Shown: positions 1 through 8,522, counted from the first letter of the stretch. The stretch is 64,000 nucleotides of DNA from an uncultured Prevotellaceae bacterium (GCA_902776475.1 CACYQD010000008.1:40748-104747), one strand, 5' to 3'. The notes: a model not told the origin generated them from the letters alone. A program made the numbers and translations.

Positions 1-930
1 GATGAAACCGCTGGAATAGCTTTTGGTGAAGGGAAAATAGGCGTAGGGGATGGCCAGCGGCAGTGGAACGTCAGCGACGACGAGGTAGGCCGAACCAGCG
101 AATACATCTTTTCCGGGGCGCACTTTGGCTCGTGAGAGGGCGATGTAGAAGTCGGGGTGTTCTTCGTCGCAGGTGGTGTATTGTCCATGTTCCAGGTAGA
201 GAGTGCCGTCATCAGCCCTTTTGGCATGCTGGCTTCTGATGAATCCTTCTTGTTGTTCGGTATAGACGTTGTCGATGAATCCTTTCTTGCTTTTGAAGTT
301 GTAGAAGACGGAGTCGCTCACATACTCGTCGCTGCCCATTTTGAAGACGGGAGAGCCTTTCACGCCTTTCGCTTCTGTGGAGTCAGCCGACCCGGAGGCA
401 TTGACGAGGCTTTTGTCAAGGTTCATGTGCACCTGGTCGCTGGTCAGGTTCATCTCCTCATAGTTGACGTTGGAATTGCCATAGAGGTATGCGTCTTTGG
501 TCAGCGCGTAATAGACGATGGAGTCGGAGGCGGTGAAGGTGACGGGGGAGTTGATGCCATTGGGCTTTGCCCGGTTGAGTGAGTCGAGTCGCAAGGAGTC
601 ATCGATGGCCTTGTTGTAGTGGTAGATGGCGAGCTGCAGTGAGTCCATGCTGAGGGTGTCTACTTCTTGTGCACCGTCATTTCCGTCAAATGAGATGATG
701 TCATCAAAAGAGATGGTATCTATCGGTGAGGTGGACATGCTGTCAAGATTGAAACTGTCCGTGGGAAGGGTGCGGGGAAGACCCTTGGGGAGGATGGTGT
801 CGGGAGGTAATGAGTCGGTATGGGACCGTTGACCTTGTGCCTTTGGTTTGACTTCGGGCACAGGAACAGCAGCCATCACCATCATTATGACGGCCAGCAG
901 AAGCAGCGTTGTCATCGGTCTCGCTTTCAT
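1..930 (-). CDS. LptD/OstA-like outer membrane LPS assembly protein, N-terminal part
   Basis: The frame is open through the window edge, so only the first 310 codons are present. A hydrophobic signal segment covers about residues 7-22. A Ser/Asp/Thr-rich linker follows, then a repetitive beta-rich stretch (TFTASDSIVY, AYLYGNSNVNYEE) typical of the OstA/LptA-like jellyroll that precedes the LptD barrel; PLAIPYAYFPF near the edge is also typical of this family. Family role: outer-membrane insertion of lipopolysaccharide. The start at 930 is the first ATG after a TACTTTTG promoter box at 940-947, leaving a leader of only a few bases. The barrel lies outside the window, so LptD identity rests on the N-terminus alone. 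Confidence 0.75.
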   Translation of the reverse strand, partial: MKARPMTTLLLLAVIMMVMAAVPVPEVKPKAQGQRSHTDSLPPDTILPKGLPRTLPTDSFNLDSMSTSPIDTISFDDIISFDGNDGAQEVDTLSMDSLQLAIYHYNKAIDDSLRLDSLNRAKPNGINSPVTFTASDSIVYYALTKDAYLYGNSNVNYEEMNLTSDQVHMNLDKSLVNASGSADSTEAKGVKGSPVFKMGSDEYVSDSVFYNFKSKKGFIDNVYTEQQEGFIRSQHAKRADDGTLYLEHGQYTTCDEEHPDFYIALSRAKVRPGKDVFAGSAYLVVADVPLPLAIPYAYFPFTKSYSSGFI

Positions 931-939
931 TCTTAAATG

Positions 940-947
940 CAAAAGTA
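940..947 (-). promoter_or_regulatory. Bacteroidota -7 box for the lptD-like gene
   Basis: TACTTTTG on the minus strand matches TAnnTTTG. The predicted transcript start, about 6 bases downstream, lies within about 5 bases of the ATG at 930. Confidence 0.5.
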
Positions 948-1029
948 CGCATTTCTTGTTGAATAGTTAACCGATTATCGAATTTTAACAAGAAAAAATA
1001 GGAGGAGCGGGAGTTTTGCCCTCATCATA

Positions 1030-1095
1030 CTCTCCCAAAGGGAGAGGAATATCCGGATGGTGATGCCCTCACCTGACCTCTCCCAGAGGGAGAGG
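1030..1095. repeat. Paired CTCTCCC/GGGAGAG palindromes (REP-like)
   Basis: Two short hairpins of nearly the same sequence: CTCTCCC-AAA-GGGAGAG at 1030-1046 and CCTCTCCC-AGA-GGGAGAGG at 1077-1095. They lie in the gap between the HD-protein stop and the lptD-like start. Neither has a U-run directly attached. Similar palindromes are dispersed in many bacterial genomes; whether this is a repeat here needs whole-genome data. Confidence 0.5.
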
Positions 1096-1163
1096 GATAA
1101 GATACCTTTGGGGGGGAAAGTTCCTCTCCTTGGGATATGATATTTTTAGTGGGGGATTATGGA

Positions 1164-1715
1164 TTATTCGAAGAGCTTAGTCCATTGGATGAAGCGCTGG
1201 AGGCCTTCTTCTCCGAATTTGGCAAGGCTGCGGGTGGCCTGCTCGATGGTTTTCTCCTGGTCGAGGTGTGTCTTGGAGAAGAATTTGTCGGCATAGCAGA
1301 TGACCTGTTCCTCGAGGGTTTCGGGCAACAGACTTTGGTGGGGTAGGGGAAGGTCCTGACGGATGATTTCCTCCTTGGACAGTCCGGCACCGGTGTGGCG
1401 CTCGCACACACGGGCATGGCGCTCCAATCCCTCCTCACGCAACATGGCGGCTCCCAGGATGCCATGGCAGATATAGGGATGTGTGCCGTGGCAGAGGATG
1501 CCTGGCGCATGGGTCTGGCAGATGCCGATGTCGTGGAGCATGGCAGCCTCTTCGAGAAACTGCCGGTCGAGTTGGAGTTCGGGATGCCTGTCGGCGATCT
1601 GCAAGGCTTTCCGTGCTACAGAGAGACTATGAACAACGAGGATGCGCCTCAGGGCTGCATCCTCGTTGTAGTATCGGTCAATGATCTGTTGGTAGTCCAT
1701 TGGCTTATTCTGCAT
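1164..1715 (-). CDS. HD-domain hydrolase, uncharacterised
   Basis: A 183-residue protein with the HD metal-binding signature: His29 (VVHSLSVA), His61-Asp62 (AAMLHDIGIC), further His at about 80-107 and Asp143 (CYADKFFSK). HD proteins of this size hydrolyse phosphoester bonds, often in nucleotides; the substrate cannot be told from sequence. The ATG at 1715 overlaps the end of the upstream decarboxylase-like gene by 11 bases; an alternative ATG at 1700 starts four bases after that stop. The tight spacing implies co-transcription. No signal peptide, so probably cytoplasmic. Confidence 0.75.
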   Translation of the reverse strand: MQNKPMDYQQIIDRYYNEDAALRRILVVHSLSVARKALQIADRHPELQLDRQFLEEAAMLHDIGICQTHAPGILCHGTHPYICHGILGAAMLREEGLERHARVCERHTGAGLSKEEIIRQDLPLPHQSLLPETLEEQVICYADKFFSKTHLDQEKTIEQATRSLAKFGEEGLQRFIQWTKLFE

Positions 1716-3483
1716 TCGGGCGCTCGATGTAGGCGATGATGTCGCCCTTCATGACCTTTCCGCCGCGCTTGATGTTGATTTCCACCAATCGTCCGCCGAT
1801 GGCAGCCGGCACTTCGACGATTTCGCCCCAAGGAGCCTGGATATAGCACAGTTTGTCGCCTTCCTTGTATTCCTTGCCGATGTAAGGCTCCACGGTAGGA
1901 GCGCATTCGCCGTCGCCGTTGAACTCCCAGTAGATCTGTCCCTTGACAGGAGCCACGATGGCATCGGCCTTGGCGTGCTTGAAGGCAGCCAGCTGTTCGG
2001 GAGAGAGTTTTGAGCCGAGTTTGGCATCCTTGGCCTTTTGCAGGTCGGCCAGGAAATTCTTCTTGGCCTGGCCGCTCTTGAAGTTGCGGTACTGCTCCGG
2101 GTGCATGCCGAGCTCGTAGAGTTCCTCGTCGTCGGGTCCATATTCCCATCCGTTCTCGTCCATCTCCTTGCGGAAGTCGTCGAGGGCATTGGGGATGAGG
2201 GTGTGCGGGTCGGCGTCGGTGAATTCCCTGCCTTGCTTGGCGGCGAGTTCCTTGATTTCCGGCGCGATTTCGCCGGGGATGCGTCCGCTCTTGCCGAGCA
2301 CCATGCCCCACATGGCGTCGTCCATCATCACATAGCGGCCCTTGCCCTGTTCGATGGTGAGCAGGTTGGTCAGAGCGATGTTCTTCACATATTGTGAGAA
2401 TGGTGTCACCAGTGGAGGATAACCCACCTTTGGCCATACGTAGGCCACCTCGTCGAAGAGTTTCACGAGGAGTTCGTCGATGGTCAGTTCGGGTTCACCC
2501 TTCTTGGCGCGGGTCTTGTTGATAATCTGATGGATGCCGCCGAGGTCGGCCATCATGCTGCCCATCATGCCGCCGGGAAGTCCGCATCCGAGGAGGAGCG
2601 AGCTCATGTGCTTGTTGCCGGGATTGATGAAGTAGCCCAGCCAGTCGTCGATGAACTCCTGTGTCAGCGAGCGTGCTTTCATGTAGGCGTTCATGTTGAT
2701 GTCTGCCACCTCGAATCCCTCATTTTTCAGCATGCTCTGCACGGAGATGATGTCGGGATGCACTTTGCCCCATGACAGAGGTTCGATGGCGGTATCGATG
2801 ATGTCGGCTCCGTTGTTGCAGACCTCGAGGATGGAAGCCATCGACAGTCCGGGACCGGAGTGGCCGTGGTATTGGATGATGACATCGGGATGCTTGTCCT
2901 TGATGGCTTTGGTCAGTTTGCCCAGCATGGCGGGCTGTCCGATGCCGGCCATGTCTTTGAGGCAGATTTCGGGTGCGCCGGCAGCTATCAGTTCGTCAGC
3001 GATCTTGCTGTAGTATTCCACGGTGTGGACGGGAGATGTGGTGATGCACAGGGTGGCCTGTGGTGTCATGCCGGCCTCCAGAGCCCATTTGATGCTCGGG
3101 ATGATGTTGCGTGTGTCGTTCAGACCGCAGAAGATGCGGGGGATATCGACACCCTGGGCATGCTTCACCTTGTATTGCAGGCGACGCACGTCATCGGGAA
3201 CAGGATACATGCGGAGTGCGTTGAGTCCTCGGTCGAGCATGTGTGTCTTGATTCCTACTTCGTTGAAAGGTTTGCAGAAAGCCCTTACTGCTGCGTTGGG
3301 GTTTTCACCTGCGAGGAGGTTGACCTGTTCGAAAGCGCCGCCATTGGTTTCCACACGGGCGAAGCATCCCATGTCGATGATGGCTGGTGCGATGCGCTCC
3401 AACTGGTCTTTTCTGGGTTGGAACTTGCCAGACGACTGCCACATGTCTCTGTAAACGAGACTGAACTGGATTTTCTTTTTCAT
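1705..3483 (-). CDS. Oxaloacetate decarboxylase alpha / pyruvate carboxylase B-like carboxyltransferase with degenerate biotinyl domain
   Basis: A 592-residue protein. The N-terminal two thirds is a carboxyltransferase TIM barrel: RDMWQS near the start, metal and lysine motifs CLKDMAGIG and YHGHSGPG. A conserved helical region follows (PPLVTPFSQYV, about residue 360), then a C-terminal biotinyl/lipoyl-like fold. In the position of the usual EAMKM hairpin the sequence reads QAPWGEIVEV, so the biotin-accepting Lys is Trp552. Known members move CO2 between oxaloacetate/pyruvate and biotin; this one may act with a separate biotin carrier or do something else. The first ATG fitting the family start is 3483, preceded by a strong promoter at 3547-3578; the longer open frame upstream is not needed. 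Confidence 0.8.
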   Translation of the reverse strand: MKKKIQFSLVYRDMWQSSGKFQPRKDQLERIAPAIIDMGCFARVETNGGAFEQVNLLAGENPNAAVRAFCKPFNEVGIKTHMLDRGLNALRMYPVPDDVRRLQYKVKHAQGVDIPRIFCGLNDTRNIIPSIKWALEAGMTPQATLCITTSPVHTVEYYSKIADELIAAGAPEICLKDMAGIGQPAMLGKLTKAIKDKHPDVIIQYHGHSGPGLSMASILEVCNNGADIIDTAIEPLSWGKVHPDIISVQSMLKNEGFEVADINMNAYMKARSLTQEFIDDWLGYFINPGNKHMSSLLLGCGLPGGMMGSMMADLGGIHQIINKTRAKKGEPELTIDELLVKLFDEVAYVWPKVGYPPLVTPFSQYVKNIALTNLLTIEQGKGRYVMMDDAMWGMVLGKSGRIPGEIAPEIKELAAKQGREFTDADPHTLIPNALDDFRKEMDENGWEYGPDDEELYELGMHPEQYRNFKSGQAKKNFLADLQKAKDAKLGSKLSPEQLAAFKHAKADAIVAPVKGQIYWEFNGDGECAPTVEPYIGKEYKEGDKLCYIQAPWGEIVEVPAAIGGRLVEINIKRGGKVMKGDIIAYIERPNAE

Positions 3484-3546
3484 TGTTATCAGTTTAAGTT
3501 TATATTTAAGGCTCGTGATAAAATGCGTGTCATATAGTATTAGCCG

Positions 3547-3578
3547 CAAAGTTAGGTAAAAAAAGGGATAACATCAAA
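3547..3578 (-). promoter_or_regulatory. Promoter for the decarboxylase-like gene
   Basis: On the minus strand TTTG (3575-3578), 20 bases, then TAACTTTG (3547-3554): a full match to the Bacteroidota -33/-7 consensus. Confidence 0.7.
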
Positions 3579-3679
3579 CAAAGGCACTGATTTTTTTATG
3601 CGAAATAGATATATTTCCGTTTTTCATGCACTGTCGGCTTGTTTGTTGGTGTGGTTTTTTCAAAAACAGTGGGTTGTTT

Positions 3680-3710
3680 TTTGTGGAATGGATGAAATCC
3701 CGTATTTTTG
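3680..3710 (+). promoter_or_regulatory. Promoter for the lipoprotein gene at 3731
   Basis: TTTG (3680-3683), 19 bases, TATTTTTG (3703-3710). The predicted start of transcription is about 14 bases before the ATG. Confidence 0.65.
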
Positions 3711-3730
3711 CAGAAAAATAGAAGAGGCTT

Positions 3731-4537
3731 ATGCGAAGAAATGGTTTTTGGTGTCTGATTGTGATGATGGCTGCGTTCATGGCATGCAGCAAGTCCAATG
3801 AAGAACAGAATCAGGAAGAGGAGATGCTGGTGATAGGGCGTTATGAGGCTGTGGGTGACTCCATGTTCTATGGTCTGGCCTGTGATGGCTGTTCCGACTC
3901 TGTTTTGGTGCTGCTTCCCGACAGCGGAGGAGACCCGGTCAACTACGATATCCTCACCGCCATGCGGGAGCACCGGGTTTTCGGTCGGCCGATGATTGGC
4001 CACAAGATGGCTGTGCTTTTCAATCCCGAGAATCCAAATGAGGTGCTGATGGCCATCGACCTTGAGCAGGTCAAGGGCACCTGGTATTATATGGAGATGC
4101 CCCAACCTCGTCACCATAGGGACTCCGGTACTGTCTCTTCCGTCGTTTTGAGTCCAGAGGAACAGCAGCGGATAGACTCCATGCTCCATTCGCTGATGGT
4201 GCCGAGGGAATACAGCTATACGCTCAAGCGCGATTTCACGGTGAGCACAGCCGGTGGTCCGCCGAGGTCATCCTCCCTTGACCGGGAGTCTCCTGTGGCT
4301 TATCCGCCGATGAAGCGCTATATGGAGTGGCATGTTTTCAATGGCAAGATCATTTTTACCTACGGAATCTTCCCCGATCCCGACAAACGCGACTCGATGA
4401 CGATGGTCAACGACACGGCAGAGTTTTTGCTGCTGCGTCGTGACACCATGGCATTGCGCTTCCGCGACCGCATCCAAGGTTTCAGTCTGAAGAGGGACAG
4501 CACCCAGGAGGGCGTGGAGCCCTCCGTGAAGAAGTAG
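3731..4537 (+). CDS. Lipoprotein of unknown function
   Basis: A 268-residue protein with a lipoprotein signal: MRRNG, a hydrophobic core, then lipobox AAFMAC with Cys19, followed by an acidic Ser/Asn/Glu stretch that favours outer-membrane sorting. I recognise no catalytic motif. The mature part is mixed alpha/beta with many charged residues and RDT/RDS repeats near the C-terminus. It stands alone: its own promoter lies just upstream and queF faces it tail to tail with a 10-base gap. Confidence 0.7.
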   Translation: MRRNGFWCLIVMMAAFMACSKSNEEQNQEEEMLVIGRYEAVGDSMFYGLACDGCSDSVLVLLPDSGGDPVNYDILTAMREHRVFGRPMIGHKMAVLFNPENPNEVLMAIDLEQVKGTWYYMEMPQPRHHRDSGTVSSVVLSPEEQQRIDSMLHSLMVPREYSYTLKRDFTVSTAGGPPRSSSLDRESPVAYPPMKRYMEWHVFNGKIIFTYGIFPDPDKRDSMTMVNDTAEFLLLRRDTMALRFRDRIQGFSLKRDSTQEGVEPSVKK

Positions 4538-4547
4538 GTGATGCCGC

Positions 4548-5012
4548 TTAGTTGTGCTTGAACAGGCGTTCCTCGGCCAGTTTTTCGTATTTGGTGCCGG
4601 GAATGCCGTAGTTGGCGTAGGGATGGATGCTGATGCCCCCGCGCGGGGTGAACAGTCCTGTCACCTCAATATATTTGGGTTGCATCAGCCGGATGAGGTC
4701 TTTCATGATGATGTTGACACAGTCCTCATGAAAATCCCCATGGTTGCGGAAACTGAAGAGATATAGTTTCAGACTCTTGCTCTCCACCATGCGTGTGGCG
4801 GGGATGTAGCTGATGACGATCTCCGCGAAATCCGGTTGTCCTGTGATCGGACAGAGCGAGGTGAATTCCGGGCAGTTGAGTTTCACCCAGTAGTCATTCT
4901 CGGGATGTTTGTTTTCAAACGACTCCAGCACCTCAGGCGCATAGTCTGTGGCGTATTCGGTTTTTTGACCGAGGGATTTCAGTCCCTCAGTCTTTCTGTT
5001 GTCAGTCTTCAT
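4548..5012 (-). CDS. queF: NADPH-dependent 7-cyano-7-deazaguanine reductase
   Basis: Reduces preQ0 to preQ1 in queuosine synthesis, using NADPH in the cytoplasm. At 154 residues it is the short, single-domain (YkvM-type) form. The nucleophile Cys54 and general acid Asp61 sit in [15 protein letters not shown], and the NADPH-binding signature [20 protein letters not shown] is intact. It lies 12 bases behind the YhhQ-family transporter gene, so import of a queuosine precursor and its reduction are probably made together from the promoter upstream of the transporter. Confidence 0.95.
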   Translation of the reverse strand: MKTDNRKTEGLKSLGQKTEYATDYAPEVLESFENKHPENDYWVKLNCPEFTSLCPITGQPDFAEIVISYIPATRMVESKSLKLYLFSFRNHGDFHEDCVNIIMKDLIRLMQPKYIEVTGLFTPRGGISIHPYANYGIPGTKYEKLAEERLFKHN

Positions 5013-5024
5013 GTCGGTTTGGGG

Positions 5025-5705
5025 TTATAAGTTGAAAATGCTGTAGTTGACGTCCACGTCATAGACATCCTCTTTTTCATGCCGTTTCACCCATTTCACC
5101 ACCCTGATGGTCAGAGGCAGCACCACGATCTCGTAGGCGGTTTTCAGAATGACCTGCCAGAGCATGAGTTCGGGCAGAGCAGCGGTGGGGATGACGCCAT
5201 AGAAGGCGAGCGGGAAGAAGATGAGAGAGTCGGCGCTCTCACCGAGAACGGTGCTGGTGATGGCGCGGGCCGAGAAGCGCTTGCCTTTCGACATCACCTT
5301 CATGCGGCTCATGACGAAGGCGTTGATGAAGCTGCCGGCTAGGAAAGCGGCGAAGGAGGCCAGGGCGATGCGCGGAGCCAGTCCGAAGATGGCATGGAAG
5401 CCGGCGTCGTTGTCCCACCAGGGAGCACCAGGGATGGCGTCGCAGATGCCGCAGACGGCCACGAAGAAGAAATTCATGAGGAATCCCGTCCAGATGAGCA
5501 GTCTTGCCTTGCTGTATCCCCATACCTCACACACACAGTCGTTGATGATGTAGGACACTGGAAAGATGATGAGTCCGCCTGTCACGCTGATGGGACCTAA
5601 TGCGATTTGCTTTGTTCCTAAGAGGTTTGCCAGGATGAGGCAAACGGCGAAGAGTATGCTGAAAAGCATGAACAGCACACTCACTTGAGTTGTTTTTTTG
5701 TCCAT
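5025..5705 (-). CDS. Queuosine-precursor transporter, YhhQ family
   Basis: A 226-residue integral membrane protein with about six hydrophobic segments. It matches the YhhQ (DUF165/COG1738) family: LLGTKQIALGPISVTGGLIIFP near the N-terminus, IINDCVCEVWGYSKAR, and the helix containing ADSLIFFPLAFYG. Characterised members import preQ0/preQ1. It is first in a two-gene unit with queF, which supports that role. A TACCTTTG box at 5757-5764 precedes it. Confidence 0.88.
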   Translation of the reverse strand: MDKKTTQVSVLFMLFSILFAVCLILANLLGTKQIALGPISVTGGLIIFPVSYIINDCVCEVWGYSKARLLIWTGFLMNFFFVAVCGICDAIPGAPWWDNDAGFHAIFGLAPRIALASFAAFLAGSFINAFVMSRMKVMSKGKRFSARAITSTVLGESADSLIFFPLAFYGVIPTAALPELMLWQVILKTAYEIVVLPLTIRVVKWVKRHEKEDVYDVDVNYSIFNL

Positions 5706-5756
5706 TGTTCTTGTTTTTTAAGAGGTTACCAAGCACTCTGTTTGAAAAATCGGCTG

Positions 5757-5764
5757 CAAAGGTA
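5757..5764 (-). promoter_or_regulatory. -7 box for the YhhQ transporter-queF operon
   Basis: TACCTTTG on the minus strand, about 50 bases before the transporter ATG. No convincing -33 TTTG at the usual spacing. Confidence 0.45.
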
Positions 5765-5806
5765 CGCATTTTTCTTTGATTATTCGCAAGATTCAAATGG
5801 TTTTAT

Positions 5807-5814
5807 TATTTTTG
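5807..5814 (+). promoter_or_regulatory. -7 box for the TlpA-like gene
   Basis: TATTTTTG, about 30 bases before the ATG at 5845. Confidence 0.45.
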
Positions 5815-5844
5815 TGGCAAATTTTAGGATTCAGCAGTTACGAA

Positions 5845-6903
5845 ATGAGAAGATTATTGTTGGCCTTTTTGGCATTGGGCATGGCCTTGGTGGCTGATGC
5901 CCAGTTGAAGATGAAGATAGAGGGGACCTGCCCGGCTACTATGGATACGGTTCAGGTGCTTGACCTGTCGCATGGTTTTGTGCGCGCCAAGATTCCAGCC
6001 AGGGAAGGCCATTTTCAGACGACCTTGCCGATTGGCCAGGATGAGGTGGTGGGCATAGGCAGCCGTGAATACTTCGCACCCATTTTCGGCGACACCGTCC
6101 CCGTGTTTGTTGACCTTGTCAAGCATCAGGTCAAGGGTTCTGAGCTCAATGAACTGACCTCCCGTTGCGACCGTTCACTCGACTCTCTTAATATGGTACT
6201 GGTCAAGCGGTTCAATGAGTTGCGTTCGAGGCTTACTCCCGACAATAAGGAGGAGTTGAGCGCCCAGATTCAGGAGTTGGTCGAGGAACAGGGCCGGAAG
6301 CGTCTGGAGATTCTCTCTGCCTACAAGAACACCCTGGTGCCGGTGGTATATTTGCCCGATTTCTGCATGGAGATGACCTATGGTCAGTTGGAGCCATGGC
6401 TCGACGAGTCAGCCCCCTACATGTCGCATTCCCGGATGCAGATGGTGCGCCAGTTGGCCGACGGTCTGCGCAAGAAACAGCCCGGGCGGATGTTTGTCGA
6501 CCTCACGATGAATGATATGGACGGCAAGTCCCGCCAACTCAGCGAGTGGTGTGGCAAAGGCAATTATGTGTTGGTGGATTTCTGGGCCAGTTGGTGTGGT
6601 CCGTGTCGTAAGGAGATGCCCAATGTGGTGGAGACCTACGTGAAGTACCACAGCAAGGGCTATGAGATTGTGGGCGTGTCATTTGACAGCAAAGCTGAGC
6701 CATGGAAGGCTGCCGTCAAGCAGTTGGGCATGGACTGGCCCCAGATTTCCGACCTGAAGGGTTGGCAGAGTGCTGCCTCCGAGGCCTACGGCATTATGGC
6801 CATTCCCTCCAATGTGCTTCTCGACGGAGAGGGGCGTATTGTGGCCAATGACCTCCGGGGCGAACGGCTGCACGCCAAACTCAAGGAAATCTACGGTTTC
6901 TGA
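5845..6903 (+). CDS. TlpA-like thiol-disulfide oxidoreductase with N-terminal DUF4369-like domain
   Basis: A 352-residue protein. A signal peptide ends near ALVADAQ (residue 19). Residues about 20-120 resemble the DUF4369 domain common in Bacteroidota thioredoxin-like proteins, then a helical linker. The C-terminal thioredoxin fold carries VDFWASWCGPCRKEMP with Cys251 and Cys254, and the cis-Pro loop AIPSNVLLD. It probably works in the periplasm as a reductant or isomerase for other proteins; its partner is unknown. The start at 5845 is chosen because it begins the signal peptide and follows the promoter box; an in-frame ATG at 5776 lies upstream of that box. Confidence 0.85.
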   Translation: MRRLLLAFLALGMALVADAQLKMKIEGTCPATMDTVQVLDLSHGFVRAKIPAREGHFQTTLPIGQDEVVGIGSREYFAPIFGDTVPVFVDLVKHQVKGSELNELTSRCDRSLDSLNMVLVKRFNELRSRLTPDNKEELSAQIQELVEEQGRKRLEILSAYKNTLVPVVYLPDFCMEMTYGQLEPWLDESAPYMSHSRMQMVRQLADGLRKKQPGRMFVDLTMNDMDGKSRQLSEWCGKGNYVLVDFWASWCGPCRKEMPNVVETYVKYHSKGYEIVGVSFDSKAEPWKAAVKQLGMDWPQISDLKGWQSAASEAYGIMAIPSNVLLDGEGRIVANDLRGERLHAKLKEIYGF

Positions 6904-6905
6904 GG

Positions 6906-7841
6906 TCAGATAACTTGTGAGAGCAGCCATCCCAGGTAGATGGCGAAGAGCAGGGTGAGTGCAGTGCCTTCCCACCGTTCCACCTTGAATTTCGTGAACG
7001 AGAAGAGCCACAGCATCACCATTCCGATAGTCATCGTACAGAAATCGAGGATGGTGATGCCTGTGATGTTCATGGGTTTGACCAGTCCCGTGATACCGAT
7101 AATCATCAGCACGTTGAACACGTTGCTGCCGATCACGTTGCCGATGGCGATGGCGCTTTGTCCCTTTTTTGCCGCCACTACGCTGGTGGCCAGTTCAGGC
7201 AGTGAGGTTCCACCTGCCACGATGGTCAGACCGATGACAGCCTCCGACACTCCGAGTTGTTGCGCCACTTTGGTCGCGCTGTCAACGAAGAGGTTGCTGC
7301 CGCCGACGAGGCAGGCCAGTCCGAGCAGCACCAGACCGACAGCCATGAGGGGCGAGTAGTTCTTCTTTTCCTCTTCTTGTGTCTCCACCTTGTTTTTGCG
7401 GGCTTGTCTCAGTGTGTAGAGAATGAAGGATATGAAGGCCACGAACAGGATCAGGGCATCAATCCGTTGGATTTTGCTGTCGAGGCACATGATGGTAAGC
7501 ATCACGGCGGCGAGCATCGACCAGGGCATGTCTTTTTTCACAGTGGATTTGGCGATGACGATGGGTGTCACCATGGCCGATACGCCTACAATAAGCAGCG
7601 TGTTGAAGATATTGCTGCCTACGACGTTGCCCACGGCGAGGTCGGGAGTACCTTTGAGTGCTGACATCAGGCTGACGAAGAATTCAGGCATCGATGTGCC
7701 CATGGCCACGATGGTCAGTCCGATGACGATTTGAGGGATGTTGAGTCGTTGGGCGATGCAGACGGCTCCATCGGTCATCCGGTCGGCGCCCCAGATGACG
7801 AGAACCACACCCACAACGATAAGGAGGATATTCAGTAGCAT
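6906..7841 (-). CDS. Calcium/sodium antiporter, CaCA family (YrbG-like)
   Basis: A 311-residue membrane protein with two homologous halves. Each carries an alpha-repeat signature: GTSMPEFFVSL with VGNVVGSNIFNTLLIVG in the first, GTSLPELATSV with IGNVIGSNVFNVLMIIG in the second. These are the ion-binding motifs of Na+/Ca2+ exchangers. Role: efflux of Ca2+ against Na+ across the inner membrane. It is tail to tail with the TlpA-like gene (2-base gap), and an octanucleotide repeat lies directly upstream of its start. Confidence 0.93.
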   Translation of the reverse strand: MLLNILLIVVGVVLVIWGADRMTDGAVCIAQRLNIPQIVIGLTIVAMGTSMPEFFVSLMSALKGTPDLAVGNVVGSNIFNTLLIVGVSAMVTPIVIAKSTVKKDMPWSMLAAVMLTIMCLDSKIQRIDALILFVAFISFILYTLRQARKNKVETQEEEKKNYSPLMAVGLVLLGLACLVGGSNLFVDSATKVAQQLGVSEAVIGLTIVAGGTSLPELATSVVAAKKGQSAIAIGNVIGSNVFNVLMIIGITGLVKPMNITGITILDFCTMTIGMVMLWLFSFTKFKVERWEGTALTLLFAIYLGWLLSQVI

Positions 7842-7846
7842 TTTGT

Positions 7847-7892
7847 GTTTGGGAATTTAGGAGTTTAGGAGTTTGGGAGTTTAGGAGTTTAG
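7847..7892. repeat. Octanucleotide tandem repeat upstream of the antiporter
   Basis: Nearly six copies of an 8-base unit, (G/A)TTT(A/G)GGA, starting six bases before the antiporter ATG (minus strand). Units at 7847, 7855, 7863, 7871, 7879 and a partial at 7887 alternate between two close variants. Confidence 0.8.
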
Positions 7893-7935
7893 ACAATAGC
7901 TTTGATTGTTCTTCGGATATGGAGTTGGTGCTTTT

Positions 7936-8391
7936 TCAGATTGTGATACATTGGCAGACGGCTTCCAGTCCTTTTCGGTCAGTTTCATCGAAGGCGGCCA
8001 GTTCACGGGAGTCGATGTCGAGCACGGCGGTCACATTTCCTTCCGCATCTTTGACGGGCACCACGATTTCCGAGCGTGATAGTGAGGAACAAGCGATGTG
8101 ACCGGGAAACTGTTCCACGTCATCCACCACGATGGTCTCTCCGCGCTCCCAAGCTGTGCCGCACACCCCACGTCCGCGTCGGATACGGTAACAAGCTATC
8201 GTGCCCTGGAAAGGACCGAGCAGCAGTTCATCACCGCTTACCAAATAGAATCCCACCCAGAAAAACCGTTCTCCGAAGGCTTCCCGCAGGGCCGCTGACA
8301 CGTTGGCCAGCACACCGATCTTGTTGTTTTCCCCCTCCACCAGACTCTTGATCTGAGGAATGAGGGTCGTGTAAGTCTCTCTCTTATTCAT
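7936..8391 (-). CDS. msrC: Free methionine-(R)-sulfoxide reductase, GAF-domain type
   Basis: A 151-residue single GAF-domain protein of the fRMsr family, which reduces free methionine-R-sulfoxide in the cytoplasm. The three family cysteines are Cys67 (IACYRI), Cys77 (GVCGTAW) and Cys101 (HIACSSLSRSEIVVP), with the spacing of the Escherichia coli enzyme (10 and 24 residues apart). The C-terminal VLDIDSRELAAFDETD is also typical. The start at 8391 (MNKRETY) gives the family length; the frame runs 30 codons further upstream through AT-rich sequence without homology. Confidence 0.92.
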   Translation of the reverse strand: MNKRETYTTLIPQIKSLVEGENNKIGVLANVSAALREAFGERFFWVGFYLVSGDELLLGPFQGTIACYRIRRGRGVCGTAWERGETIVVDDVEQFPGHIACSSLSRSEIVVPVKDAEGNVTAVLDIDSRELAAFDETDRKGLEAVCQCITI

Positions 8392-8522
8392 CACTTTATG
8401 TTTTGGCTTGCAAAGGTGATAAAAAAAAACGAGATTTTCAAGAAAAATAGATTTTTTTCCGATTTCGTGAACAACGTCCATTATTTTTCTTTCAGTTTGT
8501 CGGTATTGTCAATGGAATTGTT

